IMG/VR virus record: IMGVR_UViG_3300018080_000684
Coordinates: 1-20,525 of that record
Strand: one strand, 5' to 3'
From: a virus
DNA: 20,525 nucleotides
Notes under the pieces: model-generated
Databases searched by the model: none
What the model was told of the DNA's origin: nothing
The model's input: only the letters and a program-made list of their open reading frames with translations
Shown: one piece after another, positions 7,267-13,362 of the stretch
Numbering within the stretch: position 1 is the first letter of the stretch
Layout of the letters: every line of letters starts with the position of its first letter
Made by a program: the position numbers and the translations under genes

Positions 7267-7497
7267 TTACTCAAGGTAATCTTCCACATCAACTATAAAG
7301 CCGTGAAAATCTAAATTCTTATCGATCATTCTCAATACATCTTTCTTAGTTTCATCGCCTTTTAACTTTTTTAGATCGTGTATTAAGGCTTGATGGAATT
7401 TATGGCAAGCAACTAAATGCGAAGAGGCATTCTTTATCCTCTTAAGCTCCCTGTGGACATTCTCTGGGATACTTATCCCTGTAGTTACTTTAGCCAT
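7267..7497 (-). CDS. Small ribbon-helix-helix-like protein
   Basis: A 76-residue protein. The N-terminus KVTTGISIPENVHRELKRI has the alternating strand followed by an amphipathic helix typical of CopG/Arc ribbon-helix-helix DNA-binding proteins, and a second helix (SHLVACHKFHQALIHDLKKL) follows. The C-terminal 30 residues are charged and of unknown role. ATG 7497 is preferred over GTG 7500 because AAGGAG is then six bases upstream. Its leader is unusual: two AAACTAAC units run straight into the ribosome binding site. The nearby inverted repeats make a regulatory, self-controlling role plausible, but the family call rests on the strand-helix-helix pattern only. Confidence 0.6.
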   Translation of the reverse strand: MAKVTTGISIPENVHRELKRIKNASSHLVACHKFHQALIHDLKKLKGDETKKDVLRMIDKNLDFHGFIVDVEDYLE

Positions 7498-7509
7498 CAC
7501 TATCTCCTT

Positions 7510-7525
7510 GTTAGTTTGTTAGTTT
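7510..7525 (-). repeat. Two AAACTAAC units next to the RBS of the 7267-7497 gene
   Basis: Read leftward, two exact AAACTAAC units occur here and are followed by AAGGAG and the ATG at 7497. They are in inverse orientation to the nine-unit array at 7604-7675, so a transcript covering both could fold one onto the other and hide the ribosome binding site. Confidence 0.8.
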
Positions 7526-7531
7526 GTTAAA

Positions 7532-7560
7532 TTGTCAAATCTTTTGTGCGTCCGTAAAAT
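7532..7560 (+). promoter_or_regulatory. Rightward sigma-70-type promoter
   Basis: TTGTCA (7532-7537), a 17-base spacer, then TAAAAT (7555-7560): five of six matches at each hexamer with ideal spacing. Transcription would start near 7567 and run through the repeat array to hairpins at 7762-7803 and 7847-7878. No gene lies downstream on this strand. Strong by consensus, not tested. Confidence 0.5.
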
Positions 7561-7603
7561 CTAAATACCTAAATCGGAATTTAGCTTCATAAACTTTAGC
7601 ATA

Positions 7604-7675
7604 AAACTAACAAACTAACAAACTAACAAACTAACAAACTAACAAACTAACAAACTAACAAACTAACAAACTAAC
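7604..7675 (+). repeat. Nine perfect tandem copies of AAACTAAC
   Basis: Seventy-two bases made of nine identical 8-base units with no substitutions, ending at AAGCTTTT. Perfect identity implies recent expansion or active slippage. Units of eight bases do not keep a reading frame, which agrees with the absence of coding here. Confidence 0.97.
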
Positions 7676-7761
7676 AAGCTTTTACCTTTTTTTTTTCTTA
7701 GAGCTAAAGTTTTTAAGAGTTAATCCGATAGAGAACTCAGGTATCACATTCTCCTGTTTTT

Positions 7762-7803
7762 TCGTCCGTCAATGCGTACATCCCCTTGACGGACGATATT
7801 TTT
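7762..7803 (+). terminator. Rightward intrinsic terminator or operator-like inverted repeat
   Basis: TCGTCCGTCAA (7762-7772) and TTGACGGACGA (7786-7796) form a perfect 11-bp stem with a 13-base loop, followed by TATTTTTT on the plus strand. The minus strand has an A-run after the stem, so termination is expected rightward only. The perfect long arms also suit a DNA-binding site. Confidence 0.55.
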
Positions 7804-7846
7804 TAGGATAGTTTGAGCTTGTTTTATATAAGTTTGTTTTTTATTG

Positions 7847-7878
7847 AACCGCGTCTTTTAAGACGTGGTTTTATTTTA
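7847..7878 (+). terminator. Rightward intrinsic terminator between resolvase and repeat array
   Basis: AACCGCGTC and GACGTGGTT (with one G-U pair) form a 9-bp stem with an A-T rich loop, followed by TTATTTTA on the plus strand (stem 7847-7870). It lies just beyond the stop of the leftward resolvase gene. It may protect that gene from rightward antisense transcription. Confidence 0.55.
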
Positions 7879-7893
7879 CTAAGGTATATGATC

Positions 7894-8370
7894 CTATTCC
7901 AAAAAATGGGCATATAAATCTGAAAACGTCAAAGCTACCGCAAGTGCGCTCCAAATATCCCGTTTAACACCATAAAGCGGCCCAGGAGAAGACTTTTTGC
8001 CCAAAGCAAGGTCCTTGCCCCCAAAACGATCTAAAATCGATTGTCGGACGTTTCTGTCATTCGCTCTTGCGTGTCCGCACAAATGCGTAACAATTTCTTT
8101 TCGCGTAAGCCGAGAAATCGGATTTTCGTAAAGTGCGCTAAAAATGCCAATCCATTCGGCTGTCAAAAGCACACTATCGCCAATTATGTTGCCGTAACTT
8201 TTGACAATTTCAATGGCCAAATAATCTGTTCGCTTGAAAAGTGGCATCTCTAAATGCGCTTTTAAAAACTCATTTTTAGCTTTACCAAAATCAATCAACC
8301 GGGCGTTTTCATTATCAAAAATCAACCAGGCGGACTTTGTAGGGCCAGGATCGATAGCTAAAATTTTCAA
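7894..8370 (-). CDS. RuvC-like Holliday junction resolvase
   Basis: A 158-residue RNase H-fold nuclease. The first strand carries the catalytic Asp7 in KILAIDPGPTKSAW. The second acidic residue is Glu54 in YLAIEIVKSYGN. The C-terminal acidic helix is RDIWSALAVALTFSD with Asp138. This spacing fits phage and bacterial RuvC-type resolvases, which cut four-way junctions; in a phage it would clear branched DNA before packaging and help recombination-dependent replication. The start is TTG 8370, supported by AAGGAG eight bases upstream and by the conserved first strand beginning at residue 2. The upstream leader contains the GC-rich hairpin cluster. The 7894-8370 product is complete. Confidence 0.85.
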   Translation of the reverse strand: MKILAIDPGPTKSAWLIFDNENARLIDFGKAKNEFLKAHLEMPLFKRTDYLAIEIVKSYGNIIGDSVLLTAEWIGIFSALYENPISRLTRKEIVTHLCGHARANDRNVRQSILDRFGGKDLALGKKSSPGPLYGVKRDIWSALAVALTFSDLYAHFLE

Positions 8371-8443
8371 AATTTTGTCTCCTTAAAAATATTACGCTTT
8401 TATTTCACCGGACTTTTGGCGCCCACCCACCGCAAAGGGGTTT

Positions 8444-8495
8444 GGGGCGCGCCACGCCCCTTTGGGCGCGGCCCAATATCCCCCCTTTAGGGGGG
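8444..8495. repeat. Three back-to-back GC-rich hairpins
   Basis: GGGGCG-CGCCA-CGCCCC (8444-8460), TTGGGC-GCG-GCCCAA (8462-8476) and CCCCCC-TTTA-GGGGGG (8480-8495) are three perfect stem-loops separated by one and three bases. None is followed by a T-run on either strand, which argues against simple terminators. Confidence 0.8.
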
Positions 8496-8502
8496 TATAT
8501 GA

Positions 8503-8629
8503 TGTCCAAAGATGGGTTTTAGCTCGAAGATACTGATTTTACTCCGTTAATCGCTAAAAACCGCCTTTGATCGCACCCCTAACGGTCACTGGCGGTCAAA
8601 GGTTGACTTTTAGCTCGAATTAATTGATT
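8503..8629 (+). repeat. Imperfect 36-base direct repeat pair
   Basis: Two related segments begin GTC(C)AAAG and share the exact 12-mer TTTTAGCTCGAA (8517-8528 and 8608-8619). Both continue with A/T-rich sequence ending TGATTT. Start-to-start distance is 91 bases. The related TTTAGC core also occurs at 7186 and twice near 7580-7600. Confidence 0.6.
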
Positions 8630-8705
8630 TCATAAGCATAATCTTTGACCGTCCTTATTATTACCTAAATCTTTGGTCCCTTTGACCGTTTTCCGAGCGG
8701 TCAAA
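8583..8705. repeat. Clustered CGGTCA / TGACCG motifs
   Basis: CGGTCA at 8583-8588, CGGTCAAA at 8593-8600 and 8698-8705, and TTTGACCG at 8644-8651 and 8681-8688; TTTGATCG at 8566-8573 is one base off. The mix of direct and inverted copies in about 120 bases is iteron- or operator-like. Confidence 0.65.
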
Positions 8706-8711
8706 CTTTTT
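8681..8711 (+). terminator. Possible rightward terminator formed by inverted CGGTCAAA motifs
   Basis: TTTGACCG (8681-8688), a nine-base loop and CGGTCAAA (8698-8705) are followed by CTTTTT on the plus strand. It sits downstream of the leftward helicase gene but points the other way, so it may be a protein-binding site rather than a terminator. Confidence 0.35.
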
Positions 8712-8743
8712 CGGTAATATTGTACACTAATTAATCAGATTTT

Positions 8744-10645
8744 TCAATTTAAAAAGCTTAAATCTGACATTTCCCATTTAATCCAATGTTTCTTGTGTTC
8801 CTCTTTCCGATATGTATGTTTTAGCGTTTTTTGTCCGAGTTTACACTCTCCAGAGCTAATTAGTTTAAGCATTTTTTTCCGAAGTCTTCTTTCGCTTAAG
8901 TCAAATATATGTTCGCTGTCATTAATAATTAATAAACTATGTGCTTGCGCAAGGTTTATTTCTTCGCCTTTAGAGATTTGTGGGATTAGAATTCGAGCTA
9001 AATCTTTAGCTTCAGCAAGCTCTCTGTCTTTTCTTAATTCATCCGTTTGATCTTTTAAATCGATTTTAGCTATGGTTCCTACACTATCGCCGTTAAAAAG
9101 ATCAACGCTCTTTTTAATATACCAGTCAGCTTTTTCAGCAGGAGGTTGGAGGTTAGCTTTTGCGCTATCAAATCGGGCGTACCATCCACGCTTTTCAGGA
9201 TCTATACCAAACTTCTCCGCTTCGTCTTCGTCCATCACAGAGAGCGTATGGGCTATTCTAGCAGCATTTATAAGAGCACTAGCCCCCCTAGCCGTATGCA
9301 TATCTCCTTTAACGCCGTTTCCATTAGGTTTTCTGCTATGATGCACAAGACCTACTGCACAGCCCGTCTTACATGCAATTCTCTGAAAAACCCAAACAAC
9401 TTTATCTATTTGCATATTGTCGTTTTCGCTTACTTCGTGAGTTCTCACAAAGGGGTCAGCTATAAGGAGGCTAATTTTATTGGTCTTTATATAGGTAATG
9501 ATCTCTTCCATAGCTGTCTTATTTATTACGATTCCCGATTTATCGCTTTTAGCTAAAATGAGAGGATTTTCTCGACCGGATGTGATATGAAGTTTATCGA
9601 GTTCTTTCACATCTACTTTATGCTCTGAGCAAGCAGCGATTACCCTTCTTTCAAGTTCATCGCTAGGATCTTCTGTATTGTACAGCCATACCGCGCTTTT
9701 CTTTTTAACCATAAACCCTGATAAGGGCTCTCCGGTACATATAGATAGAGCGTCTAATAAAGTTAGACTTGATTTTCCTACACCACCAGGGGCAACAATC
9801 ACCGATATAAAACCCCCGATATACCTATTTTCTAGAATCCAATCCCTTTTAGGTATACTTTTTGCATCAATCAATGACGCTTTTTTGGCAAGTATTTTAG
9901 GGATCGTTAAAAAATCAGAAGCGGCTTTAGCGTTATCAGGTTTATACCTTGCAACTGAGCGGGCTATTGTTTTGATTTCGTCTTCAGGCAGCGGGTCAGA
10001 TAATTGAAAATGATTTACTGCATCAAGGGCAGAAAATATAGCTTCATAGCCTAGTCCTACTGAGCGAAGAGTCCCCGCTATCGAGGTAAGAGTATTATTT
10101 CTTTCACCTGTTAAATCGTTATCATCTTCTTCAAGAACCTTCTTTTCCCTTCCTATTAACTTGCCTATTTTCTCTGGAAAAGGTAATATCGGCAGGTCCT
10201 CTTCAAGGGTATAAGTCGCACTTCCTATCCGACTACCGGGGGCTAACACATAGCCCCCTATTCCTCTCGTATCTATCCCCGGTGCTATAGTAGAAGCACT
10301 ATCCCTATACATCCCACTAAAATAAAGATGAAATCCGCCTGAAGGGGTCTTTACTTTTGTGGTTTTAGGTAGCTCCCCGTGAACCTCTTGTAGATGATCA
10401 AAAGATTTTATCCCTAAGCCTTCATTTTTAACATCTATATCTAAGACCGTTAACCCTGAGGCTCCACAAAAAATCCCCCAATTACAAAAAGGGTATTTTT
10501 TATAGAACGCTAAAATATCTTTATTTGTAGCGTTTTCTGCCCAAGACTGCCATTCTTTTACAGCGGGCGTTTTGCCTCCTGATTTAACCGGAAAAACTTT
10601 AAATCCTTTTTTGAAGAAATGAAGGGCGCCGTCAATTGGTTTCAT
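8744..10645 (-). CDS. Fused primase-polymerase / RepA-like replicative helicase
   Basis: A 633-residue protein from ATG 10645, which has GGAG five bases upstream; a longer TTG start at 10720 lacks a ribosome binding site. Domain order is an N-terminal archaeo-eukaryotic-type prim-pol (start ALHFFKKGFKVFPVKSGGK, metal-binding LDID at about 68-71, GGFHLYF at about 103-109); a PriCT-like helical linker (GERNNTLTSIAGTLRSVG); then a RecA/RepA-type ATPase with Walker A APGGVGKS (about 285-292), Walker B SLLIAD (about 392-397) and VGLVHHSRKP; and a basic C-terminal region. It would both prime and unwind at the phage origin. It is transcribed away from the polymerase operon and lies beside the candidate origin at 8371-8743. 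All key motifs are intact. Confidence 0.93.
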   Translation of the reverse strand: MKPIDGALHFFKKGFKVFPVKSGGKTPAVKEWQSWAENATNKDILAFYKKYPFCNWGIFCGASGLTVLDIDVKNEGLGIKSFDHLQEVHGELPKTTKVKTPSGGFHLYFSGMYRDSASTIAPGIDTRGIGGYVLAPGSRIGSATYTLEEDLPILPFPEKIGKLIGREKKVLEEDDNDLTGERNNTLTSIAGTLRSVGLGYEAIFSALDAVNHFQLSDPLPEDEIKTIARSVARYKPDNAKAASDFLTIPKILAKKASLIDAKSIPKRDWILENRYIGGFISVIVAPGGVGKSSLTLLDALSICTGEPLSGFMVKKKSAVWLYNTEDPSDELERRVIAACSEHKVDVKELDKLHITSGRENPLILAKSDKSGIVINKTAMEEIITYIKTNKISLLIADPFVRTHEVSENDNMQIDKVVWVFQRIACKTGCAVGLVHHSRKPNGNGVKGDMHTARGASALINAARIAHTLSVMDEDEAEKFGIDPEKRGWYARFDSAKANLQPPAEKADWYIKKSVDLFNGDSVGTIAKIDLKDQTDELRKDRELAEAKDLARILIPQISKGEEINLAQAHSLLIINDSEHIFDLSERRLRKKMLKLISSGECKLGQKTLKHTYRKEEHKKHWIKWEMSDLSFLN

Positions 10646-10850
10646 TGTCGCTCCATATTTAGGGTAGGTTGGGTTTTTATATGAAAAAGGAATATAGCTT
10701 GGCGCCGGGGAAACGATCAAGAGTTAATTTAAATCAAGTAAAATTGTTGCGAGTTTAGAAGAAAAGTCGAAATTAGGGGTTGCAGTCTGAAAAATAGCTT
10801 GCTATCAAAGACTCCGTGAATATGTCGAATATGTCGAATAGGAAAAAAGT
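10646..10850. promoter_or_regulatory. Divergent intergenic region with GTCGAA repeats
   Basis: This gap separates the leftward primase-helicase from the rightward replication operon and should hold two divergent promoters. A weak rightward candidate is TTGCAG (10780-10785), a 17-base spacer, TATCAA (10803-10808). GTCGAA occurs at 10766-10771, 10824-10829 and 10833-10838, the last two as an exact 9-base tandem repeat (ATGTCGAAT twice) just before the SNF2 gene. These may be operator sites. Confidence 0.4.
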
Positions 10851-12431
10851 ATGAAGCTCTCCTGTACAGACCATAATATCTACATCGAGTCTGAATCTTC
10901 GACAGAAAATAACGCTTTAAGAATTTCAGGTTTTACTTTCGATAAAAGTAAACAGCTCTGGGCTACTCCTTTTTGGCAAAATCTAGCTATAGTATGGAGC
11001 TATTTAAGTGAGGGAGAAAAAGAAATAGTAAAAGCGTTTAAGTCTAAATCAGATGATAGAATGAGAAACGGAAAAAGAATAGAAAGTAGTAGCGAATATC
11101 CATGCCCAGAAGAAAAGAGCTTCTTTCATTTTCAAAAAGCAGGAATCGATTTTCTATTACAAAACAAAAATGCATTGCTTGCTGATCCAATGGGGCTCGG
11201 AAAAACAATTCAGGCTATAGGGTTAATAAACGAAATAAAAGCGAAAAAAGTTTTAGTGATATGCCCAGCTAGTCTTAAAATAAACTGGAGAAGAGAACTA
11301 GAAGCTTGGTTAACTATTAATAGATCCATAGCAATATGGTCTTCTAAAAAAGCAGAATCAGCCGATATAGTAATTATCAATTACGATATAGTACATAAGT
11401 GTTATACCTCTTTAAGGATAGAGCCCTGGGATACCTTAATACTTGATGAGGCCCACTATCTTAAAAACCCAAAAGCCAAAAGGACGCTTCATGTATTGGG
11501 TGGAAGGCAAAAAGCTGCTAAAAACACAGTGGGCAAAGTATTAAAACCCATTCCTGCAAAAAGAAATGTAGCGTTGACGGGAACACCAATACTTAATAGA
11601 CCTTCCGATCTTTTTAGTATTTTAAAATTTTTATGCCCGTATGGGTTTCCAAACAAACATAAATACATGCAAAGATATTGTGATCTAAAAATAGTTAACG
11701 GTTATTGGGATTCAAAAGGGGCATCAAATTTGACTGAGTTAAATAGTAAACTTCGATCAACGATAATGATAAGACGCAAAAAAGAAGATGTATTAAAAGA
11801 TCTTCCTGAAAAATTAAGGCAAATTATAGAAATAGAACCCAGCATTAGTACCGGGCGACGCTTAATGGATGAACTAGGTTTTCTTTCAAAGATTGAATTC
11901 GACAAAGCGGTAAAAACTTTAAAGCTTCCAAAACACTTAGCTTTCAGTGAACCTGTCGCTTCTCTAAGGCGTAAAGTTGGAGAAGACAAAATTGAAAAAA
12001 TAGCAGACCACATAAAACTCTGCTTAGAAACGAACCGTAAAATAATCGTATTTGCATACCATAAAAGCGTAATCTCAGAACTCAGCAAGGTTTTCAACGA
12101 TATATGTGTGGTGGTAACCGGAGATGTTAGCTTAATAGAAAGACAGGATGCGGTAGATGCTTTCCAAACTGATCCTGAAATAAAACTATTTATTGGGAAT
12201 ATTGATGCAGCTGGAGTAGGCATAACTTTAACCGCAAGTTCCCATATTATCTTTGCCGAAACAGTATGGGAACCTGGAAAGATTTCTCAGGCGGAAGATA
12301 GAGCACATAGAATTGGACAAAGAAATAGCGTCTTAATACAGCACTTAGTTTGGAAAAACAGCCTTGATAGCTATATGATAAAAGCCGTTATCAAGAAACA
12401 AGAAAACATAGATAATGCACTAGGAGACTAA
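10851..12431 (+). CDS. SNF2-family DEAD-like DNA helicase/translocase
   Basis: A 526-residue two-lobed ATPase. An N-terminal ~85-residue segment precedes the motor. Motif I is DPMGLGKTIQ (GLGKT 115-119), motif II LILDEAH (DEAH 199-202), motif III LTGTP (242-246). The second lobe contains IIVFAYHKSVI, then GITLTASSHIIF and the SNF2 hallmark QAEDRAHRIGQ (HRIGQ 486-490). Phage members of this group accompany DUF2800, DUF2815 and a family A polymerase, and are thought to remodel DNA-protein complexes or help replication. AGGA lies ten bases upstream of the ATG. It is the first gene of the rightward operon. The size is small for SNF2 proteins generally but usual for phage versions. Confidence 0.95.
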   Translation: MKLSCTDHNIYIESESSTENNALRISGFTFDKSKQLWATPFWQNLAIVWSYLSEGEKEIVKAFKSKSDDRMRNGKRIESSSEYPCPEEKSFFHFQKAGIDFLLQNKNALLADPMGLGKTIQAIGLINEIKAKKVLVICPASLKINWRRELEAWLTINRSIAIWSSKKAESADIVIINYDIVHKCYTSLRIEPWDTLILDEAHYLKNPKAKRTLHVLGGRQKAAKNTVGKVLKPIPAKRNVALTGTPILNRPSDLFSILKFLCPYGFPNKHKYMQRYCDLKIVNGYWDSKGASNLTELNSKLRSTIMIRRKKEDVLKDLPEKLRQIIEIEPSISTGRRLMDELGFLSKIEFDKAVKTLKLPKHLAFSEPVASLRRKVGEDKIEKIADHIKLCLETNRKIIVFAYHKSVISELSKVFNDICVVVTGDVSLIERQDAVDAFQTDPEIKLFIGNIDAAGVGITLTASSHIIFAETVWEPGKISQAEDRAHRIGQRNSVLIQHLVWKNSLDSYMIKAVIKKQENIDNALGD

Positions 12432-12433
12432 TC

Positions 12434-12643
12434 ATGTTTATGCCTTGGTGGGTTCTAATAGCCCTTATACCTTTAATCCTGCTTATTGTTTTTTCTTTTA
12501 AATTTGATAGTGGTAGCCCAGTAGATATGTATGCTTCAGATAGAACTTTATATTACGTTATTGTGGGTCCTATAGCGATAATTTTTTCACTAACAATAAT
12601 GCTTGGGTATTGGGTTGGCCGTGCCAAAGGATGGATTCAATGA
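12434..12643 (+). CDS. Small two-span membrane protein
   Basis: A 69-residue protein with two hydrophobic segments, residues about 5-23 (WVLIALIPLILLIVFSF) and about 41-62 (YYVIVGPIAIIFSLTIMLGYW). The loop between them is mostly polar (KFDSGSPVDMYASDRT) and the tail is basic (GRAKGWIQ). AGGAG lies seven bases before the ATG; ATG 12440 is also possible. Its stop overlaps the first Ser-X mini-gene by ATGA. It lies in the early/replication operon rather than with lysis genes, so I do not call it a holin. A membrane-acting takeover or exclusion role is possible but unsupported. Confidence 0.6.
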   Translation: MFMPWWVLIALIPLILLIVFSFKFDSGSPVDMYASDRTLYYVIVGPIAIIFSLTIMLGYWVGRAKGWIQ

Positions 12644-12732
12644 ACGCAGCGATATTACGTTTAGGCTATGAAAACTCAGGGTCATGGTCAGGATCAGGAT
12701 CAGGATCAGGATCACGGTCAGGGTCATGGTAA
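12640..12732 (+). CDS. Ser-X dipeptide repeat mini-protein, short copy
   Basis: A 30-residue product: leader MNAAILRLGYEN, then nine Ser-X dipeptides in which X is Gly, Trp or Arg. The repeat is coded by nine hexamers with an invariant TCA codon (12676-12729). Its ATG overlaps the upstream stop as ATGA, exactly as in the longer copy at 13112, which supports this frame. Leader differences between the two copies are two silent changes and two conservative replacements (Ala/Thr, Leu/Ile), again as expected of coding. It is followed by a 38-base spacer with the ribosome binding site of the next gene, also duplicated. Function unknown; there are no Cys, signal peptide or membrane segments. Confidence 0.55.
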   Translation: MNAAILRLGYENSGSWSGSGSGSGSRSGSW

Positions 12733-12764
12733 AAATATCAATTTGATTTAAAAGGAGAAAAGAA

Positions 12765-13115
12765 ATGATAGATTTAAACGATTTAACTTTAGGGCAAGTA
12801 AATCAGATCGGGAAATTATGTGGAAACTCAAAATCAACAAAACATCCCTACAAAATAGGTCAGGCGTATTTAATAAGGACCGTCACTTGCCATTGGGTCG
12901 GTAAACTTGAAGCTGTATATGAACAAGAAATAGTTTTGTCTGAAGCTTCATGGATCGCCAACACCGGAAGATTCAATGAGTGCCTTAAAGACTCAATGGA
13001 GAATTTAAATAACGCCGAAATTGAGCCTGTATTTAAAGGCAACACAATCTTAGGTAGAGCTGCATTTATCGATGTAAACGAATGGCATCATAAGTTACCG
13101 AGAGAAGTAAAATGA
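12765..13115 (+). CDS. Conserved phage/bacterial protein of unknown function
   Basis: A 116-residue protein preceded by AAAAGGAGAAAAGAA. After a helical start (MIDLNDLTLGQVNQIGKLCG) comes a compact core reading HPYKIGQAYLIRTVTCHWVGKL, then EIVLSEASWIANTGRFNECL and a C-terminal [15 protein letters not shown]-like ending. I recognise the pattern T-V-T-x-x-x-x-G-x-L ... A-x-W-I-A-x-T-G-R-F from uncharacterised proteins found in many phages and bacteria. They look like small beta-barrel domains. It is flanked on both sides by the Ser-X repeat mini-genes and overlaps the downstream one by ATGA, so its expression is tied to them. Confidence 0.75.
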   Translation: MIDLNDLTLGQVNQIGKLCGNSKSTKHPYKIGQAYLIRTVTCHWVGKLEAVYEQEIVLSEASWIANTGRFNECLKDSMENLNNAEIEPVFKGNTILGRAAFIDVNEWHHKLPREVK

Positions 13116-13330
13116 ATGCAACGATATTACGTATAGGTTATGAAAACTCACGGTCATGGTCATGGTCAGGGTCAGGGTCAGGGTCATGGTCACGGGTGGG
13201 GTCATGGTCATGGTCAGGATCAGGATCAAGATCACGATCATGGTCATGGTCAGGATCAGGATCACGGTCAGGGTCATGGTCAGGGTCATGGTCAGGGTCA
13301 TGGTCATGGTCAGTGTCATGGTCATGGTAA
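13112..13330 (+). CDS. Ser-X dipeptide repeat mini-protein, long copy
   Basis: A 72-residue product: leader [12 protein letters not shown] followed by about 30 dipeptides, nearly all Ser-X with X being Gly, Trp or Arg, and two interruptions (a V-G and a V in place of the pattern). The DNA is a 180-base hexamer array (13148-13327) with invariant TCA in this frame. CATGAT, which would make a TGA stop here, does not occur even though CAT and GAT codons of the other frame both do. The ATG is coupled to the previous stop (ATGA). The array is over three times as long as in the first copy, showing expansion or contraction in whole hexamers that preserves frame. Function unknown. Confidence 0.55.
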   Translation: MNATILRIGYENSRSWSWSGSGSGSWSRVGSWSWSGSGSRSRSWSWSGSGSRSGSWSGSWSGSWSWSVSWSW

Positions 13331-13362
13331 AAATATCAATTTGATTTAAAAGGAGAAAAAAA

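Larger units (their letters stand above)
7567..7803 (+). ncRNA. Predicted noncoding repeat RNA
   Basis: Predicted from the promoter at 7532-7560 and the terminator at 7762-7803, giving a transcript of about 235 bases. No ATG is present on this strand between the promoter and the terminator. The transcript would carry nine AAACUAAC units, then a U10 run and unstructured sequence. The same AAACUAAC element lies beside the ribosome binding site of the opposing gene, so the RNA could act as a decoy for whatever binds there. The existence of the RNA is inferred. Confidence 0.3.
7501..7893. other. Intergenic region with repeat array, rightward promoter and two hairpins
   Basis: About 390 bases with no credible coding frame on either strand. 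It holds two inverted copies and nine direct copies of an 8-base repeat, a near-consensus rightward promoter, a T10 run (7687-7696) and two rightward-oriented intrinsic terminators. This organisation suits a noncoding RNA or an origin/regulatory region. Confidence 0.6.
8371..8743. other. Candidate replication origin / control region
   Basis: About 370 bases without a gene between the resolvase and primase-helicase genes. Base composition changes abruptly to GC-rich at about 8415-8495 and then back. It contains three adjacent hairpins, two imperfect 36-base direct repeats, and a cluster of CGGTCA/TGACCG motifs. Short repeats plus strong secondary structure next to the replicative helicase gene are typical of phage origins. 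The role is inferred. Confidence 0.45.

Noticed and set aside
7510-7538. Leftward promoter TTGACA with -10 in the AAACTAAC units
   Set aside because: The -10 would be ACTAAC (three of six), and the start site would fall on the ribosome binding site.
7604-7675. CRISPR array
   Set aside because: Units are 8 bases long, contiguous and identical, with no spacers and no cas genes nearby apart from the Cas4-like DUF2800 nuclease, which is a standard phage recombination gene.
8041-8253. Rightward gene inside the resolvase
   Set aside because: It lies opposite a gene with intact catalytic motifs, has no ribosome binding site and its composition is not protein-like.
11702-12223. 173-codon leftward gene inside the SNF2 helicase
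   Set aside because: The rightward frame carries the full set of helicase motifs. The opposite frame is a low-complexity Ser/Leu-rich shadow.
12434-12643. Holin
   Set aside because: Two membrane spans fit, but it lies in the replication operon with no endolysin or spanin nearby. Left as a small membrane protein.
13140-13349. His-Gly/Gln-Gly repeat gene in the +1 frame
   Set aside because: It has a poorer ribosome binding site, whereas the 13112 frame is coupled by ATGA in both copies. Kept only as a caveat in the findings.
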